From positions 1 through 5,527 of the forward strand of contig JAAXHR010000227.1 of NCBI GenBank assembly GCA_012270805.1: a stretch of DNA of 5,527 nucleotides, written 5' to 3'. Positions within the stretch are counted from its first letter, which is position 1. Every line of letters starts with the position of its first letter. Below the pieces are notes generated by a model. That model saw only the letters and a list, made by a program, of their open reading frames with translations, did no database searches and was not told where the DNA came from. This DNA comes from Dehalococcoidia bacterium (GTDB lineage: Bacteria; Chloroflexota; Dehalococcoidia; Lucifugimonadales; Lucifugimonadaceae). A program made the position numbers and the translations under genes. Below, one piece after another: positions 1 through 5,500 of the stretch.

Positions 1-507
1 TACCTCGCAAGAATGATCGATGCCGGGGAAGACCCTCTGTTCATCGCTCGCAGGTTGGTTATATCTGCCGCCGAAGATATCGGACTGGCCAATCCCAACG
101 GACTCGCCGTGGCGGTCGCGGCGCAACAAGCGGTGAGCTTTGTAGGCATGCCGGAAGGACGAATTCCGCTTGCGGAGGCGACGATCTTCTTGGCGTCCGC
201 TCCCAAATCGAATTCGGCGTATCTAGCGATTGACAAGGCGCTGGGATTGGTGCGCGAGAGTCGCGACGAGCCGGTTCCGATGCACCTTCGCAATGCACCG
301 ACGCGATTTATGGAGCGGATGGGCTACGGAAAGGGTTACGAGTATCCGCATGACGCTCCGGGACACTTCAAGCCGAGTGAGAACTTGCCCGAAAAATTGC
401 AGGGAAGCCAGTTTTACGAGCCGGGTGAGTTGGGGGCCGAGAAGCAGATCGGTGATCGATTGCGGTACTGGTGGGGGGAGAGGTATGGGGATGTGAGGCG
501 CGGGTAG
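1..507 (+). CDS. rarA: Replication-associated recombination protein A (RarA/MgsA), C-terminal part; 5' end outside window
   Basis: This is the C-terminal 168 codons of a RarA/MgsA/WRNIP1-family AAA+ ATPase. The frame is open from the first base and ends at a TAG at 505-507. Conserved landmarks are visible: DPLFIARRLV at in-window residues 11-20, the SAAEDIGLANP motif at about 22-32, the helical stretch ending in DKALGLVRE, then PVPMHLRNAPT, and the GYEYPHDAPGHF tail. These belong to the helical and tetramerisation domains that follow the ATPase core. The Walker A and B motifs lie upstream of the window. RarA is a cytoplasmic protein that acts at stalled replication forks and in recombination. 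Family members are usually about 430-450 aa, so roughly 60% is missing only because of the window edge. The gene runs toward the minus-strand operon (convergent), with ~480 bp between them. It looks intact and housekeeping. Confidence 0.94.
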   Translation, partial: YLARMIDAGEDPLFIARRLVISAAEDIGLANPNGLAVAVAAQQAVSFVGMPEGRIPLAEATIFLASAPKSNSAYLAIDKALGLVRESRDEPVPMHLRNAPTRFMERMGYGKGYEYPHDAPGHFKPSENLPEKLQGSQFYEPGELGAEKQIGDRLRYWWGERYGDVRRG

Positions 508-556
508 TCGGAGTATGAGGCCGGTTTGACAACTTGCCGCGATGTTAACGCTGGAG

Positions 557-573
557 CGGCAATTTAACTGCCG
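557..573. repeat. Short inverted repeat downstream of rarA
   Basis: CGGCA and TGCCG arms are separated by ATTTAAC, about 50 nt after the rarA stop. It could be a weak rarA terminator hairpin, but the stem is only 5 bp and no T-run follows, so termination is not supported. Its left arm is part of the CGGCAATTTA 10-mer that recurs at 703-712. Confidence 0.35.
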
Positions 574-725
574 GGGTGGTTTCGGAGTGGTTTGTGGTGT
601 TATTGTCCGGGGAATGGGACAGGTATCGGCGCGTAAGGGCTGTAGGATGGTGGTTTTCGCAGGATGCGGAGTTTTGGATGAAAGGGGTTTTTAGAACAAA
701 ATCGGCAATTTAGCGGCATGACGTT

Positions 726-745
726 TTTTTGAACAAGTTCAAAAA
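726..745. repeat. Perfect 20-base palindromic site (TTTTTGAAC-AA-GTTCAAAAA)
   Basis: Nine-base arms TTTTTGAAC and GTTCAAAAA flank a 2-nt centre and match perfectly. The half-sites resemble a dimeric regulator's operator. As RNA it would be an AT-rich stem with too small a loop for a normal hairpin, so a DNA-binding site is more plausible than a terminator. GAAC-N2-GTTC differs from the Gram-positive-type LexA box, which has four bases between GAAC and GTTC. No gene start lies nearby on either strand, so its target, if any, is unknown. Confidence 0.4.
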
Positions 746-983
746 GTTGTCTGAACCGGGATTGAGGGATTGAGGGGATTTTGGTTGTTGGGGTGGTTGA
801 GATTTTGGGCGGATGTTGGCGGTGCATCTGGGCTACATGATCCATGTGCGTCGGGATATTTTTGAGGAGGTGAGTGGTGCCGATGTTGCAACAGGGTTGA
901 ATGGGCGGTAGATTGTGGTGACGACGCGGCGGGTTACGGTTCTTTAGATTCTCGCTGAGGTCTAACTGTATCTGCCGAAACGG

Positions 984-1736
984 TCACGCAAACTTGCGCA
1001 GGAACGGATCCAGAACCGCAGCGACTTCGCGTTGAAGTTCAGGTACCGGTAGATGCTCGGGGCGTTCCGCCGCGCCGAACCCCTTGTCCGGCCATCGTTG
1101 TCGCAATGCCTTAGCGATCTTCGCAAATACTTTGGGTCGATGCACTAATTCGAGGGTATCTGGAGATAGACTGCGCATCCAGAAGGACAAAGCCTTTCGA
1201 ACGGAAGGAGCGTTTATGCTTGTCCGGCGCCCGATGGCAACGGCGTTGGAAACGCTCCCTCCAAACGTCAATACCGCATCGTCGAGTTCCTGGTGTTGTA
1301 ACCAATATCCAGTCTCGAACAGGTCGTGTACTCGAAATGGATTCTTTGGTTCCGATTGTTTGCCTGGCCTCAAACTGGTCCAGCGCTTCTCTAACGGAGA
1401 ATTCGGATGGTCGTGTCGAGTGCCGAGCCAGCACTTCCAAGCCATCGCGCGCCAGAGCAATACTCTTCGTTCAGTACGTAGCGCTGGGGAGGCTATAATC
1501 CCAGATTCCCTGACAGCGCGGCCGACACACCAGATCCGTTTGAATCTAGCGTTCGCAGTTATTGGCTTAGCCAAAACTAACCGGACCAGTGCGTCATCCA
1601 GAACGCGGTCGAGTTGCTCGTCCAACGCTTCTGCTTCTGCTCGGTATTCCTCGCCTCCCAACGGCCGATCCCACTCTGTAACAACCTGAGAAGAATAGCG
1701 GCCGACCGCGTCCGTTGACCAGATTTTCACTGGCAT
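984..1736 (-). CDS. Uncharacterised 250-aa protein, third gene of the GHKL-ATPase operon
   Basis: I do not recognise this protein with confidence. It faintly recalls uncharacterised DUF6339-type proteins, from memory only. It is soluble, with no signal peptide or membrane segment. Visible parts are an N-terminal segment (1-30), an acidic helix rich in E and D (about 29-52), a Trp-rich helical stretch at 92-104 (LLWRAMAWKCWLG), and a charged linker (about 105-133). The best conserved-looking block is 135-190: RVHDLFETGYWLQHQELDDAVLTFGG, then a SVRKALSFW helix at 178-186. A basic C-terminal helical region follows (195-250). No nuclease, protease, NADase or nucleotidyltransferase motif stands out. 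The start is well supported: its ATG overlaps the ATPase stop by one base (TAATG), and a strong AGGAGG lies 6 nt upstream. Translational coupling and the excellent ribosome site suggest it is needed at levels at least equal to the ATPase. It may be the effector or partner of the system; that is inference. Confidence 0.88.
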   Translation of the reverse strand: MPVKIWSTDAVGRYSSQVVTEWDRPLGGEEYRAEAEALDEQLDRVLDDALVRLVLAKPITANARFKRIWCVGRAVRESGIIASPALRTERRVLLWRAMAWKCWLGTRHDHPNSPLEKRWTSLRPGKQSEPKNPFRVHDLFETGYWLQHQELDDAVLTFGGSVSNAVAIGRRTSINAPSVRKALSFWMRSLSPDTLELVHRPKVFAKIAKALRQRWPDKGFGAAERPEHLPVPELQREVAAVLDPFLRKFA

Positions 1737-4399
1737 TAAACTCCTCCTTTATCTAAGATACGAACCATCTTGGCAACAACTTCTCGGCGAAGTTTTGCCA
1801 ACTCGTCGGGTGGAGTGTCTTCTTCTGCAGCATCGCGGTAGCTTTCCGTGCTGTCAGCCAAATGACTCCACAAATGGGAGTCCAGTCGGCGATCGGTTAT
1901 GAGGTCGTATCTGGTTTCATCACCATTGATGTAACCCTCGTGCATCCAATCCACAAGAGCATCTGCGCAAATCTCGCGAATGAACGACGTGGTTCCGCGT
2001 CGTCGCCTGCCGGATCCTCGATCCGCATGTTTGGCGACTTGGTATAAGTGGTGGCGCGCGGAGTAATACAAGTAGAGAGGTTCCGCAGGATCTCGAGGTT
2101 TTTCGATCCACCAACTGGGATCTGCCGGGGAGGGCAATCCGTTTTGACTTTCTTCCTTTCGTTTCAAAACGAACGGAATTTGGGTTCCCTTGCGTGGAGG
2201 GTCGTGTTCGAAGTAGATCACTGTTGAACGCGAAGTGATGGGTTCGCCCGAATTGGCATCGCGCAAGTCAACGCGTATGTCGTGTGGACCGGGTGCCGCC
2301 ACTAGATATGGCATTTCCGGTTCAGCGTCAGGCAGATCATCGAACATCCTGAATGTTTTGTTGACGATCGTGATGGGCATAGGTGATTCGCCTGCCCTGT
2401 TGATCGGCAACTGAACCGGCATTCTCGATGCCAGAACCGCTGATTTGGGAGCATCCACGCTTTCGAATAAATTGCCCGGTAGTTCCCGCGCAACTAAGCT
2501 TGCATCGACCAAAACATCAGAGATGCTGGTATTGCGATTCTTGGCTGAAATCTCGATTGCGAAGCACTCGCCCGTGTTGATACGGGTTCGCTCGGGATCG
2601 TCGAGATTAGTTACTCGGATGTACGCGGTGATTGGTTGTTTAGGTGAAGGTTTTGGTGGATCGGTTTGCACGAATAACCGCCTAGACACGCGTTTTACGT
2701 TCGCACGACCCGAACTGATCGTAGCACTCATAAGATAGCGACCATCTTCTGGGCAATGGAGGTGCGGGTTATTTGATCGCCCTTTCAGGACAGGAAAGTC
2801 GCCGAAATCGACCGATGCCGTGCCATCCTCTTTCAAATCCGTGCGTTCACTGGCGAGCACAGATTTTGCTCCTAATGTGTTTTCAAGCTCCAAATCAATT
2901 TTCACATGGCCGTAGTCCATTGGTGGATCGGTTTGGCATGACACGTAAACCGCAGATAACGTTTGCCCCCAGTCGACGCGTGTCGTCTGTTCGTCCGGAT
3001 AATCGACTTGGAGGCTCCCATCCCACTTGGTTCCACCTGCGCCATTTCCTCCACCGATGATCGGGTTACCGTTCTTGGGTTGAGCGAACGTGCTGAAGAT
3101 TTCATCCGCTACCCGGACTTCGCGGTCTAAAGCTTCCCTTTGGGAATCGCTGGAATCAGTCCACCCTTGACGTTCACTGAATTGTTTCACACACTCCTTG
3201 ACGGCCGCGATGATTTCGCGTACGAGACCCTGCGTCCTTATGAAATCGTCGTGTTGTGGTTTCTCGTAATCGGTGTTGCGCAGTTCGCGATCGAGGGCAC
3301 GGTCAAATTCAGCGAATCCTCGGAATCCGGCCCGAAACTCTTCGGGGATCAACGCGGCAAACTCTTGTTGGATTCCGAGTGTCTCTATCCACTGTGTGCC
3401 CCTCAAGAGCTGTACACCGTCGAACTCAGGTTCCTTGTTCGAATAAAGGTGCTCTTGCGCTTCCAGATCTTCGTCGTGCAAAAGCACGACGCGCTTGATT
3501 TTGAATTCTTGATACGACCGCAACACGATGTTGGTGTACTCAACAGCCGAATCGTCGCAGCAGTCCCGCCAAGGTTCGTCTTTCCACCAACTTGGCACGG
3601 TTATAACGCGGGAATTACCGGCGTCATCAACGACGGTGATTCGAATGTCACCTACTTGTATGGCCCGCCACCAGCACATCTGCAACCACTTTTCGAGACG
3701 CCTATTCCGAATCGCGTCGATTGCATCCGTACTGAGACAAGGCACAATCACCCGTGTCCCGACGACGCCCAAAGGTTCCAACCTCAACGGCACAGAAAGA
3801 TCATCGTCCACATCGAAAATTGCAGATGTGACGAGTTCACGGGCTTCGCCATCGACGAACGGAGGATCTTGGACAACATCATTGGGGTTTGCGTAACGTA
3901 CTCCGAGACGATATTGGCTGTCAGGCAAAAGAGTGTCGTATAGCATGACCATCCTACGGATGTTCGACAGGGTCATATCCGTCCCATAAGCCTCCGAATG
4001 ATAAAGAAAAGCCGACTTGCCTTGGCCGCGGGAGCCAAGCGCATCTTGATTGGTCTTCGTGTATCCATGGCCCTCAAATGCCGCCCAGTCTTCTCCGTCG
4101 TTGAGAACCCTACCGCGCGATGCAATCTCAGCTTCCTTGAGCATTGGACCGCCTAAACCTTTCGTGCCGCGGTCGGTTACTGTTAAGACATAATCAGCCG
4201 CACTGTCACCACGCGCATGCAACCTGTACTGGACATCAACACACTGATCGAGCTTGGCGTCCTTCGAATTTTGAACTGGTTCTTGAGCTAAGGCGCGAAT
4301 TGGCCCCATCTTGTACCCGTTGATGGCGTTTTCGACGACGCTTACCATATTCGTGCTTGTAGATGAGTAGTTGTGCAGTTTGGTCCGAATAGCCGGCAT
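1736..4399 (-). CDS. GHKL-type (MutL/MORC/Hsp90-like) ATPase, 887 aa, with beta-rich and helical C-terminal extensions
   Basis: All Bergerat-fold ATP-site motifs are visible at the N-terminus. The N-box is QEPVQNSKDA at 39-48, with catalytic-type E40, Mg-binding-type N44 and D47. The adenine-contact motif is D76-x-G78-x-x-G81 (TDRGTKGLGG). The lid is G122-S-R-G125-Q-G127-K128 (GSRGQGKSAFL). The last motif is G214-T215 (VGTRVIVP). A transducer-like region follows, including GFAEFDRALDRELRNTDYEKP (about 361-381), of the kind seen in prokaryotic MORC-like ATPases linked to restriction loci. A Gly-rich linker at 448-456 leads into beta-rich modules (about 460-745) punctuated by (T/H)DPP at 490-493, 579-582 and 732-735. 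A helical C-terminus spans about 775-887, with a basic GRRRRG patch near 796-802. The predicted role is an ATP-dependent clamp or switch acting in the cytoplasm on nucleic acid or protein. It is much longer than a bare GHKL domain and lacks histidine-kinase H/D phosphotransfer motifs and MutL endonuclease motifs. The ATG lies one base after the upstream stop, with GGAG 9 nt before it. The ATPase call is firm; a defence role is inferred. Confidence 0.93.
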   Translation of the reverse strand: MPAIRTKLHNYSSTSTNMVSVVENAINGYKMGPIRALAQEPVQNSKDAKLDQCVDVQYRLHARGDSAADYVLTVTDRGTKGLGGPMLKEAEIASRGRVLNDGEDWAAFEGHGYTKTNQDALGSRGQGKSAFLYHSEAYGTDMTLSNIRRMVMLYDTLLPDSQYRLGVRYANPNDVVQDPPFVDGEARELVTSAIFDVDDDLSVPLRLEPLGVVGTRVIVPCLSTDAIDAIRNRRLEKWLQMCWWRAIQVGDIRITVVDDAGNSRVITVPSWWKDEPWRDCCDDSAVEYTNIVLRSYQEFKIKRVVLLHDEDLEAQEHLYSNKEPEFDGVQLLRGTQWIETLGIQQEFAALIPEEFRAGFRGFAEFDRALDRELRNTDYEKPQHDDFIRTQGLVREIIAAVKECVKQFSERQGWTDSSDSQREALDREVRVADEIFSTFAQPKNGNPIIGGGNGAGGTKWDGSLQVDYPDEQTTRVDWGQTLSAVYVSCQTDPPMDYGHVKIDLELENTLGAKSVLASERTDLKEDGTASVDFGDFPVLKGRSNNPHLHCPEDGRYLMSATISSGRANVKRVSRRLFVQTDPPKPSPKQPITAYIRVTNLDDPERTRINTGECFAIEISAKNRNTSISDVLVDASLVARELPGNLFESVDAPKSAVLASRMPVQLPINRAGESPMPITIVNKTFRMFDDLPDAEPEMPYLVAAPGPHDIRVDLRDANSGEPITSRSTVIYFEHDPPRKGTQIPFVLKRKEESQNGLPSPADPSWWIEKPRDPAEPLYLYYSARHHLYQVAKHADRGSGRRRRGTTSFIREICADALVDWMHEGYINGDETRYDLITDRRLDSHLWSHLADSTESYRDAAEEDTPPDELAKLRREVVAKMVRILDKGGV
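1743..1748 (-). promoter_or_regulatory. Strong ribosome binding site of the 250-aa gene, inside the ATPase gene
   Basis: The minus strand reads AAGGAGGAG with AGGAGG ending 6 nt before the ATG at 1736. It lies within the last codons of the ATPase gene and fixes the start of the 250-aa gene. It is the best Shine-Dalgarno match in the operon, better than the one before the ATPase. Confidence 0.85.
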
Positions 4400-4400
4400 G

Positions 4401-4907
4401 TCAGTTCACTCCGTTGATTTGGGGTTTGGTAGTTCGTTTTCGCCGACGTTCGCCGACGCTTCGTTTAAGGTTCGGATAGTCTTCTTTTAACGCGTAGTAC
4501 CCTCGGCGGCGCGGACGAGTGAACCTAGCATCTTGGTTCATCAGGTAATTCAAGTGCGTCCATGGGTCAGACTTGGGGAGGCTCCCACCTCGCTTGATCA
4601 CTTCGTCACTTAACCTCTTGTAATGGACATCCTCGCTACGCTTTTCGCGCAGGATGTTAATGGCGATCTCAATCGGATCGTCCGTCTCAGCGAAAACAGA
4701 TGGTTTGAAATTTGACAAGTCTCTCGTCAAAGAGTCTTGAGTATCGGTGGCAAGCGTCCGCAACGCGCCGATCAGTTTCCGTAACTCGCTTCTTTCTTGT
4801 TCTAGCCCGTCGATTTTCGCGACAAGCTCTTGATCGCGTGCTTCTAACTGCCTGAGTTCTTCTCTCGCTGCTTCAGTCAATCTGTCAGAGAGCTGATATT
4901 GGTTCAT
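4401..4907 (-). CDS. Coiled-coil plus HARE-HTH-like winged-helix protein, 168 aa, first gene of the operon
   Basis: Residues about 8-56 are a charged, heptad-like helix rich in Glu, Leu and Arg (DRLTEAAREELRQLEARDQ onward), typical of a dimerising coiled coil. After a short linker, residues about 77-140 read as a small winged helix: DPIEIAINILREKRSEDVHY, then KRLSDEVIKRGG, then a PWTHLNYLMNQDARFTRP helix and turn, and finally RRRGYYAL as the wing. This pattern (repeated-unit helix, 'K-L-x-x-x-I-x-x-R-G' helix, GxYxL end) matches my memory of HARE-HTH domains, which occur in restriction endonucleases, RNA polymerase delta and chromatin proteins. A basic tail (148-161, GERRRKRTTK) would favour nucleic acid contact. 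An in-frame ATG at 4964 would add 19 residues. I prefer 4907 because AAAGGA lies 6 nt upstream and because the promoter covers 4964; the ATG at 4910 is the close alternative. It could be the DNA sensor of the system, an autoregulator, or both. Confidence 0.85.
   Translation of the reverse strand: MNQYQLSDRLTEAAREELRQLEARDQELVAKIDGLEQERSELRKLIGALRTLATDTQDSLTRDLSNFKPSVFAETDDPIEIAINILREKRSEDVHYKRLSDEVIKRGGSLPKSDPWTHLNYLMNQDARFTRPRRRGYYALKEDYPNLKRSVGERRRKRTTKPQINGVN
4409..4412 (-). promoter_or_regulatory. Ribosome binding site of the ATPase gene, inside the end of the winged-helix gene
   Basis: GGAG on the minus strand lies 9 nt before the ATG at 4399 and within the last codons of the upstream gene, whose TGA (4403-4401) is separated from the ATG by one C. 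The modest site together with the near-overlap implies that ribosomes finishing the first gene reinitiate on the ATPase. Confidence 0.65.
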
Positions 4908-4913
4908 CATCCG

Positions 4914-4919
4914 TCCTTT
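4914..4919 (-). promoter_or_regulatory. Ribosome binding site that decides the start of the winged-helix gene
   Basis: The minus strand reads GAAAGGACGGATGATG. AAAGGA is 6 nt from the ATG at 4907 and 3 nt from the ATG at 4910, so 4907 is favoured. None of the earlier in-frame ATGs (4964, 4949, 4946, 4922) has a comparable site before it. Confidence 0.7.
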
Positions 4920-4952
4920 CATCTGGTCTTCATTGCTTGATATCATCATCTT

Positions 4953-4980
4953 ATCATATCTCATTAACGTTGTTAATCAA
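4953..4980 (-). promoter_or_regulatory. Sigma-70-like promoter of the three-gene operon
   Basis: On the minus strand, a -35 element TTGATT (4980-4975) is followed after 16 nt by a -10 element TATGAT (4958-4953), each matching the consensus closely (TTGACA, TATAAT). Transcription would begin near 4946-4948, leaving a leader of about 40 nt before the start at 4907. The region is clearly more AT-rich than the genes. It is the only strong promoter candidate I see for the operon; no second promoter is apparent at the two tight internal junctions. Confidence 0.65.
4963..4977. promoter_or_regulatory. Operator-like dyad inside the operon promoter
   Basis: ATTAAC and GTTAAT half-sites flank a 3-nt centre and lie between, and partly over, the -35 and -10 elements. 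A repressor bound here would block RNA polymerase. The first gene product carries a winged helix and is an obvious candidate for autoregulation, but nothing in the sequence proves that pairing. Confidence 0.45.
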
Positions 4981-5050
4981 GGATATAGAATTATGATGAC
5001 TATTTTGTATGAGTATATTTAGCGTCTGCATCCTGCATGTTGATGCCGAA

Positions 5051-5064
5051 TGTAACGAGTTACA
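5051..5064. promoter_or_regulatory. 14-base dyad TGTAAC-GA-GTTACA, operator-like
   Basis: Six-base perfect arms flank a 2-nt centre, about 70 bp upstream of the operon -35 element. The shape fits a dimeric regulator site. It shares the GTTA/TAAC core with the dyad at 4963-4977 (TTAAC and GTTAA there, TGTAAC and GTTACA here), so the same protein might bind both; this is speculative. Confidence 0.35.
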
Positions 5065-5452
5065 CGAAGCCTCTGTGGCCATCCCTTCAAGAATCTTATA
5101 GACCGCCTAAGTACAAGCAATTAGGACGACCTCGGCACTCGCCTTGGCGAAGAGAATGGGTTCGAGTGCGGCTCTTTGGTGACGTTGTGGAGCCCGTAGT
5201 ACTCGGTCAGTGAAGGTCTTCGGTTGTGCTAGGGTAGTCTCCGAATTTGACGATTGATGTCTGGGAGATGTCTGAGAAAATGAACGAACATGTGCCCATG
5301 GAGTCGCTGATCCAATTCGATATCGGCGATCGTGTGTTGTCTGGCTAGAAGCCGATAGACGCGATACGTGGACGACCGGTGCTAACGGGTCCAAGGCATC
5401 TGGGTATCATCTGGTGGTGGGTTGGGATTCCTGGCCTCGGCGGGCATCCCCT

Positions 5453-5476
5453 GCGAACTTCGCTTCGCTGGTTCGC
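5453..5476. repeat. GC-rich inverted repeat (GCGAAC / GTTCGC)
   Basis: Six-base arms GCGAAC (5453-5458) and GTTCGC (5471-5476) enclose a loop that itself repeats TTCGC (TTCGCTTCGCTG). It directly abuts a second hairpin at 5478-5500. Tandem GC-rich hairpins between genes resemble REP-type dispersed repeats; copy number cannot be judged from one window. Confidence 0.45.
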
Positions 5477-5477
5477 G

Positions 5478-5500
5478 TCCCCTTCGATTTGCGAAAGGGA
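5478..5500. repeat. Inverted repeat TCCCCTTCG / CGAAAGGGA
   Basis: Nine-base arms with one C-A mismatch (5482 against 5496) enclose ATTTG. Its right arm GGGAC (5497-5501) can alternatively pair with GTCCC (5512-5516), so two mutually exclusive stems are possible. It may be part of a dispersed repeat cut by the window edge, or an intergenic terminator of a gene beyond the edge. Confidence 0.4.

Larger units (their letters stand above)
508..983. other. Intergenic spacer between convergent rarA and the minus-strand operon
   Basis: This ~480 bp stretch has no convincing gene. It is strongly G/T-biased on the plus strand, especially about 770-830. Open frames here are short or of biased, low-complexity composition. 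It holds two dyads (listed separately) and a 10-base direct repeat, CGGCAATTTA, at 557-566 and 703-712. I found no classical GC-rich stem followed by a T-run for either converging transcript, so how they terminate is unclear. Confidence 0.7.

Noticed and set aside
726..745. LexA (SOS) box
   Set aside because: GAAC and GTTC are separated by two bases, not the four of the Gram-positive-type box, and no gene start is adjacent.
600..845. 81-codon minus-strand frame in the rarA-side spacer
   Set aside because: It is a Pro/Ser/Lys-rich low-complexity translation of G/T-rich DNA, with no domain and no supported start.
813..911. 32-codon plus-strand frame (MLAVHLGYMIHVRRDIFEEV...)
   Set aside because: The sequence looks somewhat protein-like, but no ribosome site precedes the ATG and the frame is too short to distinguish from chance. 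The GAGGAGG inside it also leads only to very short frames.
920..985. Intrinsic terminator after the operon
   Set aside because: Only a tiny CCG-TTT-CGG stem lies just past the 250-aa gene's stop and no T-run follows on the minus strand.
1084..1689. 201-codon open frame on the plus strand
   Set aside because: It is antisense to the 250-aa gene, which has a strong ribosome site and operon coupling. The Ser/Arg/Thr-rich translation is typical of a shadow frame.
3140..3943. 267-codon open frame on the plus strand
   Set aside because: It lies wholly antisense to the ATPase gene, which has intact GHKL motifs across the same bases. Its translation has no recognisable domain and no good ribosome site.
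1736..4399. Reading the ATPase as a histidine kinase, MutL repair protein, gyrase B or HtpG
   Set aside because: It has no H-box or receiver domain, no MutL endonuclease motif, no topoisomerase TOPRIM region and no HtpG middle-domain signatures. The lid (GSRGQGKSAF) and long beta-rich extension point to a MORC-like or otherwise unclassified GHKL protein.
5107..5394. 95-codon minus-strand frame upstream of the operon
   Set aside because: It is a Ser/Thr/Arg/His-rich translation without a domain or ribosome site. Overlapping frames look at least as protein-like, so no frame can be preferred.
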